Shown piece by piece: positions 19,350 to 30,319 of a DNA stretch of 31,075 bases; position 1 is the first letter of the stretch; each line of letters opens with the position of its first letter. The notes under the pieces are model-generated. The model was given only the letters and a program-made list of their open reading frames with translations, searched no databases and was not told the DNA's origin. Location: the NCBI GenBank assembly GCA_900893395.1, contig CAAHFI012047421.1, forward strand, positions 1 to 31,075. Direction: 5' to 3'. The position numbers and the translations under genes were made by a program. The DNA comes from Euglena gracilis. Taxonomy: Eukaryota > Euglenozoa > Euglenophyceae > Euglenales > Euglenaceae.

Positions 19350-22300
19350 CCAACCACAAATTTGATTATGACTTGTTGATGAGTTCATTGAGCAATCTTG
19401 ATGAAGATTGCGGGGATTGGAACGGTTCGATGGAAACAAGTTCCAATTCCCGACCCCCCAAGCAACAGAAGACACATTGCATCAATTGTCATTGTCACAA
19501 GGCGAAACGCCTTTATTGTTGCAAGGGGGTAATGAACCCTCTTCATCATCATTGTCATTGATTGTGCGGGATGTAGGTGGCAAAATGCCTTCCTCCATCC
19601 CGGTTCACCCATCATTGATGCGGCGAGGGGATGAACCCCTTGCCCAAGCCCATTCACACTTGGTTACACATGTTACCCATGAACAAAGTGAGGGGTATTT
19701 GCCCTTTGCTCTGTTCACACCCAAAAGATCCCCGGTGGAAGCACCGGTGGGCCTTTTGGAGTGCAACTCGGTGGAAACACCGTGTTTTTTCCAACCCCCC
19801 CTCAATTACCACCCCCACACCATTTCGCGCATTGCCGGGATTACCCGCGGAAACTGCGGTTTTCCCTGCATTGCCATGGAACCCAGATATGCGTCTGGTG
19901 GTACCGGAAATCTCTGGTGCCGTTTCCATTGTGGAGGACTATGAGGATGATTTGAGGGATAACCTCACCCCCGGTGATGTTTACCGAATTCTCGGTCAAC
20001 TCCCAGCGGATCACCCGCTGAGCAAGCAAATTTTGCATGTCCACCAATGCGTTGCGGAATGCGCAACCATGCTCAACAAGGTTTTGCAGTTTGATGAGGA
20101 CAATCAAAGGGTTGTCAACACCAAACTGGAATATTGCTGGAATTATTTGCAGGAAATCGGCAAATATTGCCAACACAATTTTGAAAATGCGGGGAAAGAC
20201 CTTCAGCATTTTCGAGAAAGTGTTGACAGTATTTTGCGCATCCAACTTCCACAAAATTTCCAACAAATCAGTGAAACACTGCATGAAGCGGAAACGCGGA
20301 ATGATTCCAAGTTTCTGCATGTGCAAGATGGTATGAGCCATCTTTTTGCCAAAGTGGAATCTGTTCAACCATGCTACTGCAATTGCAGCACAGTTACACG
20401 CGCAAAATGCCACCCCCAAAATGCCGGAAATCGGTAACTTTGTTGCGGTTGAGCATTTTGCCGCACTCACCACTTCTTTCCAAGAAGCCCAACAACGGAT
20501 TTTGCATCTTGCTCGGAAATCGAGCATTTGAAGCAATTTCAGGCGAAAGTGCAAGAAAATTTTGTTCCCCGTACGCAAATCCAGCTTTTGGAGGAACGAA
20601 TTACACTTGGAGCAGAAATCCTGCCATTGTGCCGCAAATCAGGATGGATTAACCTCCTTGAACGCGAAAATCGCGGATTGCGCACAACGGTTGGATTTCG
20701 CGCAACAACAAATGCAAACGGACATTGGCGGTATTAATGCCACCGTTGTCGGTTTGCAGGAGCATGTTTCCGCACTTTCCAAGCGAATTCCCGACATTAG
20801 TGGTATTCAAGCCGCTATTGGGGAATTGCAAACCCGTTGTACCTTGTTGTCCACCACATTAGCGGAAATTCGCTCACTTCCCAATGTTTCGCGCGCTCGG
20901 ATATCCGAGTCACCGGAATTTCGCTCATTTTATGACAAAATGCTTGGTGACAACAAGGAAACCTTGCAAGCATTTTGCACGAGTTTGATTCAACTTGAGG
21001 AATCTGTGAATCGGAATGCCCGATCCATGCAAGATGAGGTTTCACGGTTGGATGGACGAATTTCTGCGTTGTTGGAAAAGCCAACCGCGGAAAATTCGCG
21101 CACCACCGCGGAAACCCCCACCAAGTCACCCCACCAATTGCAAATTGTCTCAAATGCAGTAAAAGCGCTTGCGGGTCAACTCCGGAATGTGGAGGAGTCC
21201 CAAGGAAACTTGTCCAAGATACACTTGGTTTCTGAAAAGTTGCCACACTTGGAAGATTTTTCCCGTTACCGCAAACGCATTAGGCATTTGGAGACTGAGG
21301 TTGACCGTATTTGCGGCCAACTCCAGTTGGTGGAACATTTGGAAGAAACGGTGCATGACTTGTCCGCGAGTTTGGATAAAATGTCCACTCCGGTACCGGT
21401 TGTGCCACCACCCACCGCGGTAAGCGCTGCGGTTGGTATTCCAAATGTCCCGGAATCGCGTTCTCAAATTACCGTTTCTGGAGTAGGAATCCCTACATCC
21501 ACCGCGAATTTGGTACAACCACCCGCGAAAACGCGAATTGTACCACCTTTGCTTTGCCCACACCACAAACCCACTTTTCACAGGACATTTCCGATGAGGA
21601 AATTGATCCACCGCTCGAAAATTCGAGTCTCCACCAAGAAATTCAACATTCCAACCTTGTACGAGGAATGAGCCAACACCCCACACCTGGTATTGGTCAT
21701 GTGTCGCATTCGCGATCATACCAACCACCAACGGGTTCTGGAATACCAGATCACCCATCGGGTTTTCGGCGGGAAACCCGCCCCACCGGGAGAATTTCAC
21801 CACATTTTTCGCAATTCCCGCAGGAAAATCCTGCCACCCTACACTTGGTGCGGGAAATCCTGCACGGGGTACACATGGAGCGGAAAATCCGCGAAACGCG
21901 TTTGGTGTTAAGAATTACCCGGACCCAAACCCCTGGAATACCACCGAGGGTCAGCGGGTTACTCAGAGAGACTTCAAGGGCACCATCGCAATCGCGAACA
22001 AGGTGAAACCCCAATGGGACGGGGATCCAACCACATGGAGACAATTTTTTCGGGACTGGGAGTACTACTGGGCACTAAAGGGACCCACCCAAGACCCGAA
22101 TCCCGAGGTAGTCAAGATGGAATTCATCGATTGCCTACCGAGGGAGGAGCGAGAACGCGCACGCAATTTGGTGATACGTAATGGCGTATCATTCGATGAC
22201 CTGGTTGAGCAATACGCTTCAACCAACTCAAGTTGGTCACCAGGATTACCCTGGAGAAGAAATGGCGACAATGCGCGCCATCGGATCGCAAATGGAAATC

Positions 22301-23290
22301 CATTGACCTTTGGTATGCCAAATGGTTAGCACTTGCTTCCGAAGTTGATGAACTTAGCGAGAAGCAAATGCGCGAACAATTCGATGCGGTTTTGTTGCAT
22401 TTCACACCATCCCTCGTGAAGGATATCCATCGCGAGGAGTTGGCAGGCATGAGATGACTCTTGCCCAACGTTGGAATTATGTGTCAAAGCAACTCAAGCT
22501 CACACAAGTTTTGGGACAAATACAGTCCGCTTTCCAAACGCATCCCACCGCGGGAATCCCTGCGGGTGCGGTTAATGCGTTGCAAAAATCACCCATGTCA
22601 CCAAGATCACCCACCACGGGACCGAAAACGCGGAATCAGCGTTCTTCGGACCAAGGCACGGATAAACTGTGCTTTTTGTGCAACAAATCTGGTCACATGT
22701 CTCGGGAATGCCCGAATCCCGATGCGCGAAAGCGTATTGGAAGCCCAAGGGGCTCGACCTCCTCACGGGGATCGGGTTCCTCGGCGTTTTCACGTCAATC
22801 GGGAGTTTCACGTTCTTCGGAGAACCGCTTTAGCGGTAGTAGGCCCAAGTCACCATCGCGTGATGGTCGGGAAACCCGTCCTTCTCGCGGTCGGTCACCT
22901 GGCCCCCTACCCGAAAACGGGATTTCAATCGCGATTCTTCACGATCTCGTTCGCGAAGTGGATCATCCTCTTCGCGCGAGTCACCGGGGAAACCCGGTAC
23001 ACCGGTCATGGTCGACGGGAAACCCGTTCACCACGACGGTTTGACGGAAGAACGGAATACCGTTCCCCCCGTTATGCGGAATCCCGCCACAAATCCCGTT
23101 GTTCACTTTGCGGTTCCAAAGACCACCACTCATCCAAATGTCCCAGATCTCGTTCCCCCGGCCCGGCTACGGAAATCGCGGTAAGCGCCGCGAGGACCGT
23201 GGTTACTCCTCCAACCGGCAAAAGTCGGTTTCAAGATTTCTTGTTTGGAGGAGGACACCCCGGCTTCGGGCAGGGAGGGGGATGAGACCT
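19350..23290 (+). pseudogene. gag: gag region of chromovirus 2 (coiled coil, capsid-like, two CCHC knuckles)
   Basis: An unusually long gag of nearly 4 kb. The first kilobase encodes an acidic then Pro-rich region. About 19,900-21,400 is strongly helical with heptad spacing (for example FSRYRKRIRHLETEVDRICG), so probably a long coiled coil. A Pro/His-rich linker follows. About 21,995-22,470 is capsid-like, opening with KPQWDGDPTTWRQFFRDWEY. Two zinc knuckles follow: CFLCNKSGHMSREC at 22,670-22,711 and CSLCGSKDHHSSKC at 23,101-23,142, both C-x2-C-x4-H-x4-C. About 390 bp of Arg/Ser-rich sequence separates them. Knuckles bind the RNA; the Arg/Ser part may add RNA or splicing-factor contacts. The region has several interruptions. 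Confidence 0.8.
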
Positions 23291-23659
23291 CGGACGGGGA
23301 ATTTAATGAGGCCCGAATGGCGGTGCGCTCATTGAATTCCATCTATTCCACCAAAAAGTCCGTTGCCGGCTATGCGGCCGGTTCGGACTTGGAGTAGGGG
23401 AGCCCGAGGTCCGAGGGCACGGACCTCTGGGCTGATGAACAGATGGAGGTAAGACCTGATCAACCTTGCCCCCCTGCCCATCCGCCTTCACGGTCGTACC
23501 CGGAATTATTTCGGGTCCCCTACCCCCCTCCACATTTCCGCTCGGAATGCTGAGCAAAGTAGGAAAGGGTTCATGGGAAAGTGGCATGCAAACGTATTTC
23601 CGCCAGACCCTTCACTTTGCGTACCACCAATGGAATTACTCGTCCAAGCGGAAATCCGC

Positions 23660-23990
23660 ATTCAAAATTTCTCCACCAAAGTTAAAATTTCATTGACACT
23701 GGTTGTCGCATTGCACTGCTCTTTCGGTTGGGGTTGATACCGACCCCTCTTGGTAAGCGCCAAGAAACCGATCAAAATTACAACCGCGGATAACACCCCC
23801 ATGTGCGGTGGTGATTTGGGATGTGTGCTCGAGATACTCTTGCCCATCATTCCCAAGCATCACTCACACCCCCACAATTACAACATTTCACCAATATTTG
23901 GGGTTACGAGTCCGGAATTCACGGGTCTGACGTAATTTTGGGATACCCATTTTTACGCCAGTACCGATTGGTTGTGGATTGCCACTCCCA
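23660..23990 (+). pseudogene. pol: Aspartic protease domain of chromovirus 2 pol
   Basis: The catalytic motif is KFIDTGCRIAL with Asp-Thr-Gly at 23,695-23,703. About 80 codons on comes VILGYPFLRQYRLVVD, the usual second conserved patch (hydrophobic-Leu-Gly then Phe-Leu-x-x-Tyr) before the domain end. The position after the knuckles and before pol is as expected. Confidence 0.7.
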
Positions 23991-23999
23991 CGGTTTGCG

Positions 24000-24590
24000 C
24001 ACAGCACCCACCACTTCATGCCACCCAAACCACCATCACCGTTGGCATCCACTATGATGACCACCACTTTTCCAACACCGTTACCCACAATGGCAACACC
24101 GTTATCCACCACACCAACAACCGTTTTCCACACCCGGGGTACGGAGAAAGCCTCCCCCTACCCAATGACACACCTACATGCGTTCCACATGAGGTAGGGC
24201 AAGCGAGTAGCGGTACCCCCGCCGTTCACTGGGTTACAAGACGAAAGCCCAAAGGCCTGCAGTATACGGTGTCGAGTAGTCGCCCAGCTACACCACCACT
24301 CCGTTTCCCACCAGTTGTGCCGAATCCAGGCACACCTGTACAAGACTCACCGGCTAATGCCATCGACACCCACTTACACGCACACCCGTCACACCACACA
24401 CTTCCTTCCAATGTGTGCACTGCAGGAGAATTTCCACCCAATCGGATTTCGATTGTGGATGTTTAGTTCAAAATCCGACACTAATCGCAATTCCGAAACG
24501 GAATCCACACCCATGATACACTTGGTTGTAGCCCGCAATGCGCGGAGATACACCGAGTACTCCAACAACGCGGATTAGCCTCGTTGTTTG
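24000..24590 (+). pseudogene. Thr/His/Pro-rich linker between protease and Dam-like domain
   Basis: Open for most of its length with a composition dominated by Thr, His, Pro and Asn (for example HHFSNTVTHNGNTVIHHTNN), arising from repeated CAC/ACC/CCA triplets on the + strand. No domain is recognised. It is probably a disordered spacer in the polyprotein. Confidence 0.45.
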
Positions 24591-24599
24591 GAAACGCGA

Positions 24600-25123
24600 A
24601 AAGCGTCATTCCTAATCACCGATCACACTTGGTACGATTTGATGCGGAATGGGGAAAACCCCAAACTCCCTTGGGATTAACCCTTGAGGTAGTGGAAGAC
24701 AGCCCGCATGTTTGTGGATCCATTCATTGTGTTTCTTCACTCCAACCCGGAAATCGGGTGCATGAATACGCGAAACGCGTATGGAATGCTTTCAATTTTG
24801 GTCAATATCGCATTTTGGAACGATGGTTTTCCAAAATCGCGACATTGGCTGATTCTTTTGATTTGGCATTGGAAATCGATGCCTTTTCATCCAATGCACA
24901 TGCCCGTTTGCCACGTCATTGGTCACAACACTCCAACGCATTTGATAAATTTTGGGGTGATACGGTGTTATGGATGCACCCTCCCCCAAAACTTATCGAA
25001 TGTGCGGTTGAGAAAATTCTGCGGGATGAAGCCCGTGGAGTTATTCTCATACCCATCATTCCGGAAGCGGAATGGTTCACCCAACTATCGTATGTGTTTT
25101 CATTGGTGGGATTTACCCACTAA
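24600..25123 (+). pseudogene. Dam-like adenine methyltransferase domain, upstream of RT in chromovirus 2
   Basis: About 170 residues ending in a stop at 25,123. Motifs run in the order of phage Dam-type N6-adenine methyltransferases and the DIRS methyltransferase-like domain: LALEIDAFSSNAHARLPRHW (Asp at 24,878-24,880) corresponds to DLFAS..N..LPRFWS; FDKFWGDTVLWMHPPPKLI (24,940-24,995) corresponds to W.....W.NPPF.LI; and RGVILIPIIPEAEWF corresponds to the hydrophobic strand and Trp motif near the end. In known retroelements such a domain follows RNase H in DIRS; here it lies between protease and RT of a Ty3/gypsy element. The role is unknown: DNA adenine methylation or a structural DNA-binding remnant are both possible. 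Confidence 0.6.
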
Positions 25124-25329
25124 TGTACCGATTTTTGAAGATTTTTGTGGTAAAATATTACCACCCTTGCAAGAAATCATTTTTCGCGTATGTTTCTTCG
25201 ATGCATTCGGAATGTCCGAATTCGCGGTGCCGAGGAAGCTCGGTAGCCCCAGGGATACCCTGGCGGTTTCCGCAGTCATCGAGAGTGCAGGTCAGCATCC
25301 TAAGTCAGCCGAATTCTGTTCGCGGATTA

Positions 25330-26760
25330 CCCGCGAATTTCACGGTGTGCTGGAAAATCCAGTATACGCGTGCGACATCGACCCCGCGATACGCGGTCCG
25401 TTCGGTGTTTGTAAGATCGAGCTTAAGGAAGGAGCCAAACCAATGCACCGGAAATTTTTTCGTTGTTCGGGAGAACGCGAACAAGCTCTCAATGAAATGA
25501 TTGAGAAGCTTATTCAGCGCAAGTGGATTGTACCCTCGAAAAGCGAGTGGACATCCCAGGCATTTGTTGTTCCTAAACCCCCAGACCCCTCAGGTCAGAA
25601 GAAATGGAGACTGGTGCTGGATTACCGGTACCTGAACTCCCAAACAAGGGATGATCCCTTCCCGCTCCCCCTGATCGAGGATTTGATCACCAAACAATCG
25701 GAAAACCGGTTGTGGTCAATTTTCGATCTGGAGGACGGTTTTCACCAAATGCACTTGCACCCTGACTCCCAACCATACACGGCATTCGTGACATCCAAGG
25801 GTGTGTACCAATGGACGGTACTCCCCATGGGTGTTAAGAATGGCCCAGCCATGTTTCAACGCATGATTCAATGGGTTCTACGCGATTTACCGTTTGCCAT
25901 TGTGTACATTGATGATGTGCTGGTGGGAACACCACCACCATCCGCAAAATCGAGCGAGGATATCCTCGTCACACACTTCCACCATGTTTGCGCGGTATTA
26001 ACCGCTTTTCAAAAACATGTGCTTTTCGCGAAAGGCGCGAAAATGCATTTGTTTCGGATACTTATAAAATTTTGCGGCACATCCTCAGCAATGGACAGCG
26101 GAAAGCCGCTCCGAGTAAACTCGAAGCCATTAAGAAATGGACCCCTGAGGTAATCAAAACGATTACTCACCTCAAAGGATTTTTGGGATTAGCCCAATAC
26201 TACGCGATATATGAAGGACTTCGCGAAAATCGCGGTGCCCCTCACCAAACAGCTCAAAAACCGGGCTGTTGACAACACCAAAGTCATTTGGGATGACCAA
26301 ATGCGCGAGGCCCTTGAGAAAATCAAGGTTTTGCTTTTGGAGAATGTTGTCCTCGAAATCGCGGACCCGTACAAACCATATGTGCTGGAAGTCGACAGCA
26401 GCGATTACGCTGTTGGCGGAGTTCTTAGCCAGCAAAACGCGGCGAATGAACTCCGACCTGTGGCTTTCTTCAGCAGAAAGTTACAGGGCGACGACGGAAA
26501 GGTCAAGTCAAGTGGAGTATACGCGAGAAGGAAACCTACGCAATCGTGCTTATACTCCAGAAATTCCGAAGCTGGGTAGCCAGCAGCCTCGTCCAGATCC
26601 TCGTCAAGACCGACCATGAGAGTCTCCAACACTGGTACACCGAGGATTTGAACAAGGCCATGTCATCGGTCGGAAGGCGATGCAGATGGCATGAGTTCTT
26701 GAGTCAATTCAACCTTGTGGTTATTTATACCCCTGGTCACACACAAAAGTAGCGGATCCG
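25330..26760 (+). pseudogene. pol: Reverse transcriptase and RNase H of chromovirus 2 pol
   Basis: RT motifs include SEWTSQAFVVPKPPDPSGQK, WRLVLDYRYLNSQT, WSIFDLEDGFHQMHLHPDS, LPMGVKNGPAMFQRMI and the catalytic box IVYIDDVLVG, with Tyr-Ile-Asp-Asp at 25,905-25,916. The tether and RNase H follow at about 26,100-26,760: KGFLGLAQYY, YVLEVDSSDYAVGGVLSQ, LRPVAFFSRKL, KTDHESLQHW and FNLVVIYTPGHTQK. These are standard Ty3/gypsy forms. The stretch 26,760-26,980 links to integrase and holds no motif. Some interruptions are present. Confidence 0.93.
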
Positions 26761-26979
26761 CTCAGTCGGGCCCCTTGGTATTACCCTGGGAACCCGGATG
26801 AGGGAGACGCGACTTTTCATGGAAGTCAGGAAGCTGACGAATACGCACGTCGAAACGACGCTGCGGACAATCTTTTGGATTCTTTTCCCGTTTCACAACT
26901 ATTCCTGGTCGCACCAGTGCGCGGAAGGCGCCGACGTGGAAGCACGTCCGGACCCCGGCGTATTACGCGCACGGAGTCC

Positions 26980-27870
26980 CCTTCCCCACTGTTCTTTCGC
27001 GAATGGGATTATAGTCGTGATCCGGTGTATGACACCATTGTCACCAGACTTCGTAATGGCGAAGTGCTGGACAATTACACTCTTTCACCTTTACGGTTGG
27101 TTTTTCGCAATGAATCGGGTTACAAATATTGTATCCCCAGGACCTGGTTGATGATGTGATTTTGTGCTATCACAACCACGGTCACCCTGGGGCCCCCAAA
27201 CTTCTTTCGTTGGTGGGCCGCAGGTATTGCACAACCCTGAGCGAGAAAGAGCTTTACTCACGCTGTTTGCGAATAGCGCAACGGTGTCAAATTTGTCAAG
27301 CGGTAAAACCCCGCAGAGGTACCCCCCTGGTACGATGGACTTTTTCCCCGTACCCCCTGACATTTTTACATCCCTCTGCATGGATTTTCTGGAATTAGAA
27401 CCGTGCAAAGGAACGGACGACAAAATTTACGATTACGTTTTTGTTGTCGTCTGCAGGCTGAGTGGGTACATTGTAGCCATTCCATGCCAGAAGTCAGGGT
27501 TGACTGCCCAAAGTTTGGCAACTATATTTTTGGAGAAATGCATTTGCTTAATGGGTTTACCGAATGAAATTGAGTGATCAAGACCATTTGATTTCTTCAA
27601 GGTTTTTCACCACTTTGTGCGGTTTACTCGGAATCGAGCAACATTTTTCCATTATATACCGACCCAAAGGCAATGGTAGAGCCGAGGCAGCCGTGAAATC
27701 CGTCGTGAATATGCTTCGCCTTTCACTGGCTGACTCGCGCAGCAACTGGATATCAGTGCTACCATGGTCTTTGTTTTATATCAATACCCTACCAGGGTTG
27801 GTTTTACCTCACTCCCCTATAAATTAGTTTTCGGACGGGACCCTCCGGCCATAGGGGATGTCCCTTCGGA
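26980..27870 (+). pseudogene. pol: Integrase of chromovirus 2 pol
   Basis: The zinc-binding module runs from about 27,150 to 27,310 (CYHNHGHPGAPK to CQICQAVKPRRG). In the core, Asp is at 27,383-27,385 (CMDFLELEP), Asp at 27,576-27,578 (LSDQDHLISS) and Glu at 27,684-27,686 (GNGRAEAAVKS). The last pair is spaced by 35 residues, the DD35E form. The end of the core has the usual LPWSLFYINTLPG and LVFGRDPP motifs. The domain before 27,150 (FREWDYSRDPVYDTIVTRLR) is a typical integrase lead-in. Confidence 0.92.
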
Positions 27871-28059
27871 GAGACCCGCCCGAACGAGTGTCAGTTGCGA
27901 GACCTGGTTTGCGGAAGTAGAAAATCTACGTTCTGCAGTCCAGAAGCGAGTCACTGATATTCATGCAACAAACGGAAATCGTTTTTGCAGAATTTCAAGT
28001 CACCTGTGTATAGTCCCGGTGACCGCGTGTGGGTGCGGAATAGCCGTACTCGCATGCAG

Positions 28060-28449
28060 TCTTCCAAGCTGGACCCCTCTGGCTCGGCCCCTGTGAAATC
28101 CTAGAAAGACTAGGTACCAGCGGGCGTTACAAGGTTGCATTACCGAATGGTGTTGAGGACGTTCATATGGACGACTTCAAACCATACCTGTCGCCACCGG
28201 ATGGGAAACCCATCCCGTGTGCACTTCAAACCCCGTTCCAGATTACCTGAGACGGACGACTTTGTAGTCGATAAAATTATCGATCACAAAATCGACAAAG
28301 GTATGCACCTTTGGAAGGTCCGCTGGAAAGGGTATGGGCCCGAGGAGGACACTTGGGAGCCAGCAACCAGTTTTGTTGGGTATGTCCAGCAAGATTGGAA
28401 GCTGTGGAACAAGAAGCATAACATTGATGTTTCCATGACAAGTTTTTGA
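28060..28449 (+). pseudogene. pol: GPY/F module and chromodomain of chromovirus 2
   Basis: The GPY/F module is at about 28,070-28,195, with GPCEILERLGTSGRYKVALP and then VEDVHMDDFKPYL. The chromodomain follows at about 28,250-28,420: DFVVDKIIDHKIDKG, LWKVRWKGYGPEEDTWEP and a closing WKLWNKKHN helix. The RWKGY...TWEP core with its aromatic residues is present. The frame stops at 28,449. Sequence differs clearly from the chromodomain of chromovirus 1, so the two are separate lineages. Confidence 0.93.
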
Positions 28450-28677
28450 GAACGCATGGGAAACCCATGTTGTTTTCTTTTCTTTTATCATTGATTCTTA
28501 TCATTCTTTCTTTCCGCAGACTTTTTAGCAATAGTCAAGCGGTTACCCTTACCACCTTACAACCACAACCCAACCACCCACCGTACCGACCCCGGGCGGT
28601 ATCATGCTGCCCGGTGGAAGGGAGCCAGGCGGAGGACCGCCTTACCACCCCACCACTCACCCTCAACCTGACCAGTA

Positions 28678-28698
28678 TGCGTACCGATACGGTACGCA
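28678..28698 (+). repeat. Strongest mini-hairpin, 9-bp stem
   Basis: A perfect 9-bp stem TGCGTACCG/CGGTACGCA around an ATA loop, in the tail of chromovirus 2. It is the longest stem found by eye in the set. Confidence 0.9.
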
Positions 28699-29296
28699 GC
28701 CACCTGCACGGACTGCGGCTCAGGGAAACCCTGAAGCCAGCAGCAGTAGCAGGATGACCCAGATGCCGCGGAAGCGCGGCCATCTCAGCCATCAGGCTCT
28801 CGTCGCCTCCCACCGTATGCGGGTGTGATGATCCACCGCACGGCGGAGACGATGAACCGGGTTATGCGTATGAGCGCAAACCCGGCACCAGACCAACTCA
28901 CACAGGCATTGTGGGATGACCACTGCCGTAAATTTTGACCATCGCGAATACCCCTCCAGCCCTGTGGTGTATGTGCGCCCAGGCGACGATGACCGGTCTG
29001 GTGTATTACACCGACCCGGACACGGGATTCGCGGCGGACATTACCATGCGTGACCTGGGCGTGGAAGTCCCGCCACAGGTGCACGGCAGGTACCACCAGT
29101 TGGCACTTACACTGCACATTTCGTGCTCCTCCCCCGGATTACCCGAGGAAGAGAGGGAAGCACCTGTCCGGAGTGAACACCCACGTGTGAAAGAAAGTAT
29201 TTTTCGATCCCCTGAGCGCATGCCCCGGCGGGATTATCCTGCGCAGGAGCCTGTGTCTCAGTACACCGTCTCTGGGGATTACCCCAGGAGGCGCCA

Positions 29297-30319
29297 ATGC
29301 CACGGATCAGTACGTGTATCCACCTCAACCCACCCACATACCTGACCCTATCCACGACGTCCTGCGGAGGGAAACCCTCCCCGACGTCTGACTGCCCGAA
29401 GCGCTCGTCCGCGGGAAGCCGCAGCGCGCTCGTGCGGCACCAGTTCCCCCGGCACGGGATGAACCCGTCAACGTGGACTGGTCGGCCGTTCGAGACTGAG
29501 GAGGAGCGTCAACAGTATGAATATGCTGTGACGATCCAACGACAAATCGCACGTCGCCCCCCTGTTTCCGCTGGCCAGGGATACCCTGCCCGGGCGGAAA
29601 TGACACGGGAAGAGCGCCAGCAGTATGATGCTGCTGTGTCGGCTCTCACAGGAGTCCAGCTCCATCACGGTCAAGTCAACCAGCGCGACAGCGGGACGTT
29701 GCTGTGGCGGAAGCGCCACGCACGACCCACAAGCTCTGCCGCCGGCAAGCGTGACCGCGGCCCGGAAAATCTGACGCCGCAGCCACAGCGCCGCTCGCCG
29801 AGGTCGGAAAATCCGCCCGCGGCGATGCACGTCGACGCTGAGGAGGAAGCTCCGCCAGCGCCAGACGTGACGGCAGAACGGGCACGTCGGGAAACCCGAC
29901 CATCCCCAGTCGCACCGGTTTACTCGAATCGTGGTGACGCTGAGCAGGAATTTGCTCGAACGCCAAGCACGGAATCCGTGACTTACCCTGTGTTTACGCC
30001 AGAAAACCCAGAATACTGGGATTACTGGGCGACATTCGAATGGCTGTCTAACACAAAGGGTAAGGGTAAAGGAAAGGCAAGGGTAAGGGGAAAGGAAAGG
30101 CCAGGAGAAAGGTGGGAAAGCCCCACCTGGCAAAGGCGGAAAAGCCGCTTGGCCAGCTCCAGGCAAAGGCGGAAAATCTGCCGGACCCCAGCAGGAAAAG
30201 GCGGAAAAGCCGCCGAACCTTCGAAAACGAAGGATATGACGTTGCCTGGTGTTCATACCTTGAGGAGATCTGGCCGAAAATCGACGAAGATCTCCAAAGT
30301 TCACAAGCAGGCAACGTGA
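29297..30319 (+). pseudogene. Disordered, GKG-containing open frame in the tail of chromovirus 2
   Basis: 340 codons from the first ATG; the true start may be the ATG at 29,459 (MNPSTWTGRPFETEEERQQY). The protein is rich in Arg, Ala, Pro, Glu and Gln. A short motif recurs: TEEERQQYEYAV, then about 37 residues on TREERQQYDAAV, suggesting a small internal duplication. Near the end an aromatic patch NPEYWDYWATFEWL leads into a Lys/Gly tract (KGKGKGKARVRGKERPGER) and a very basic Arg/Lys/Ser end. It may bind nucleic acid. I do not recognise a family. Its sequence is full of mini-hairpins, which shape the repeated codons. Confidence 0.45.
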
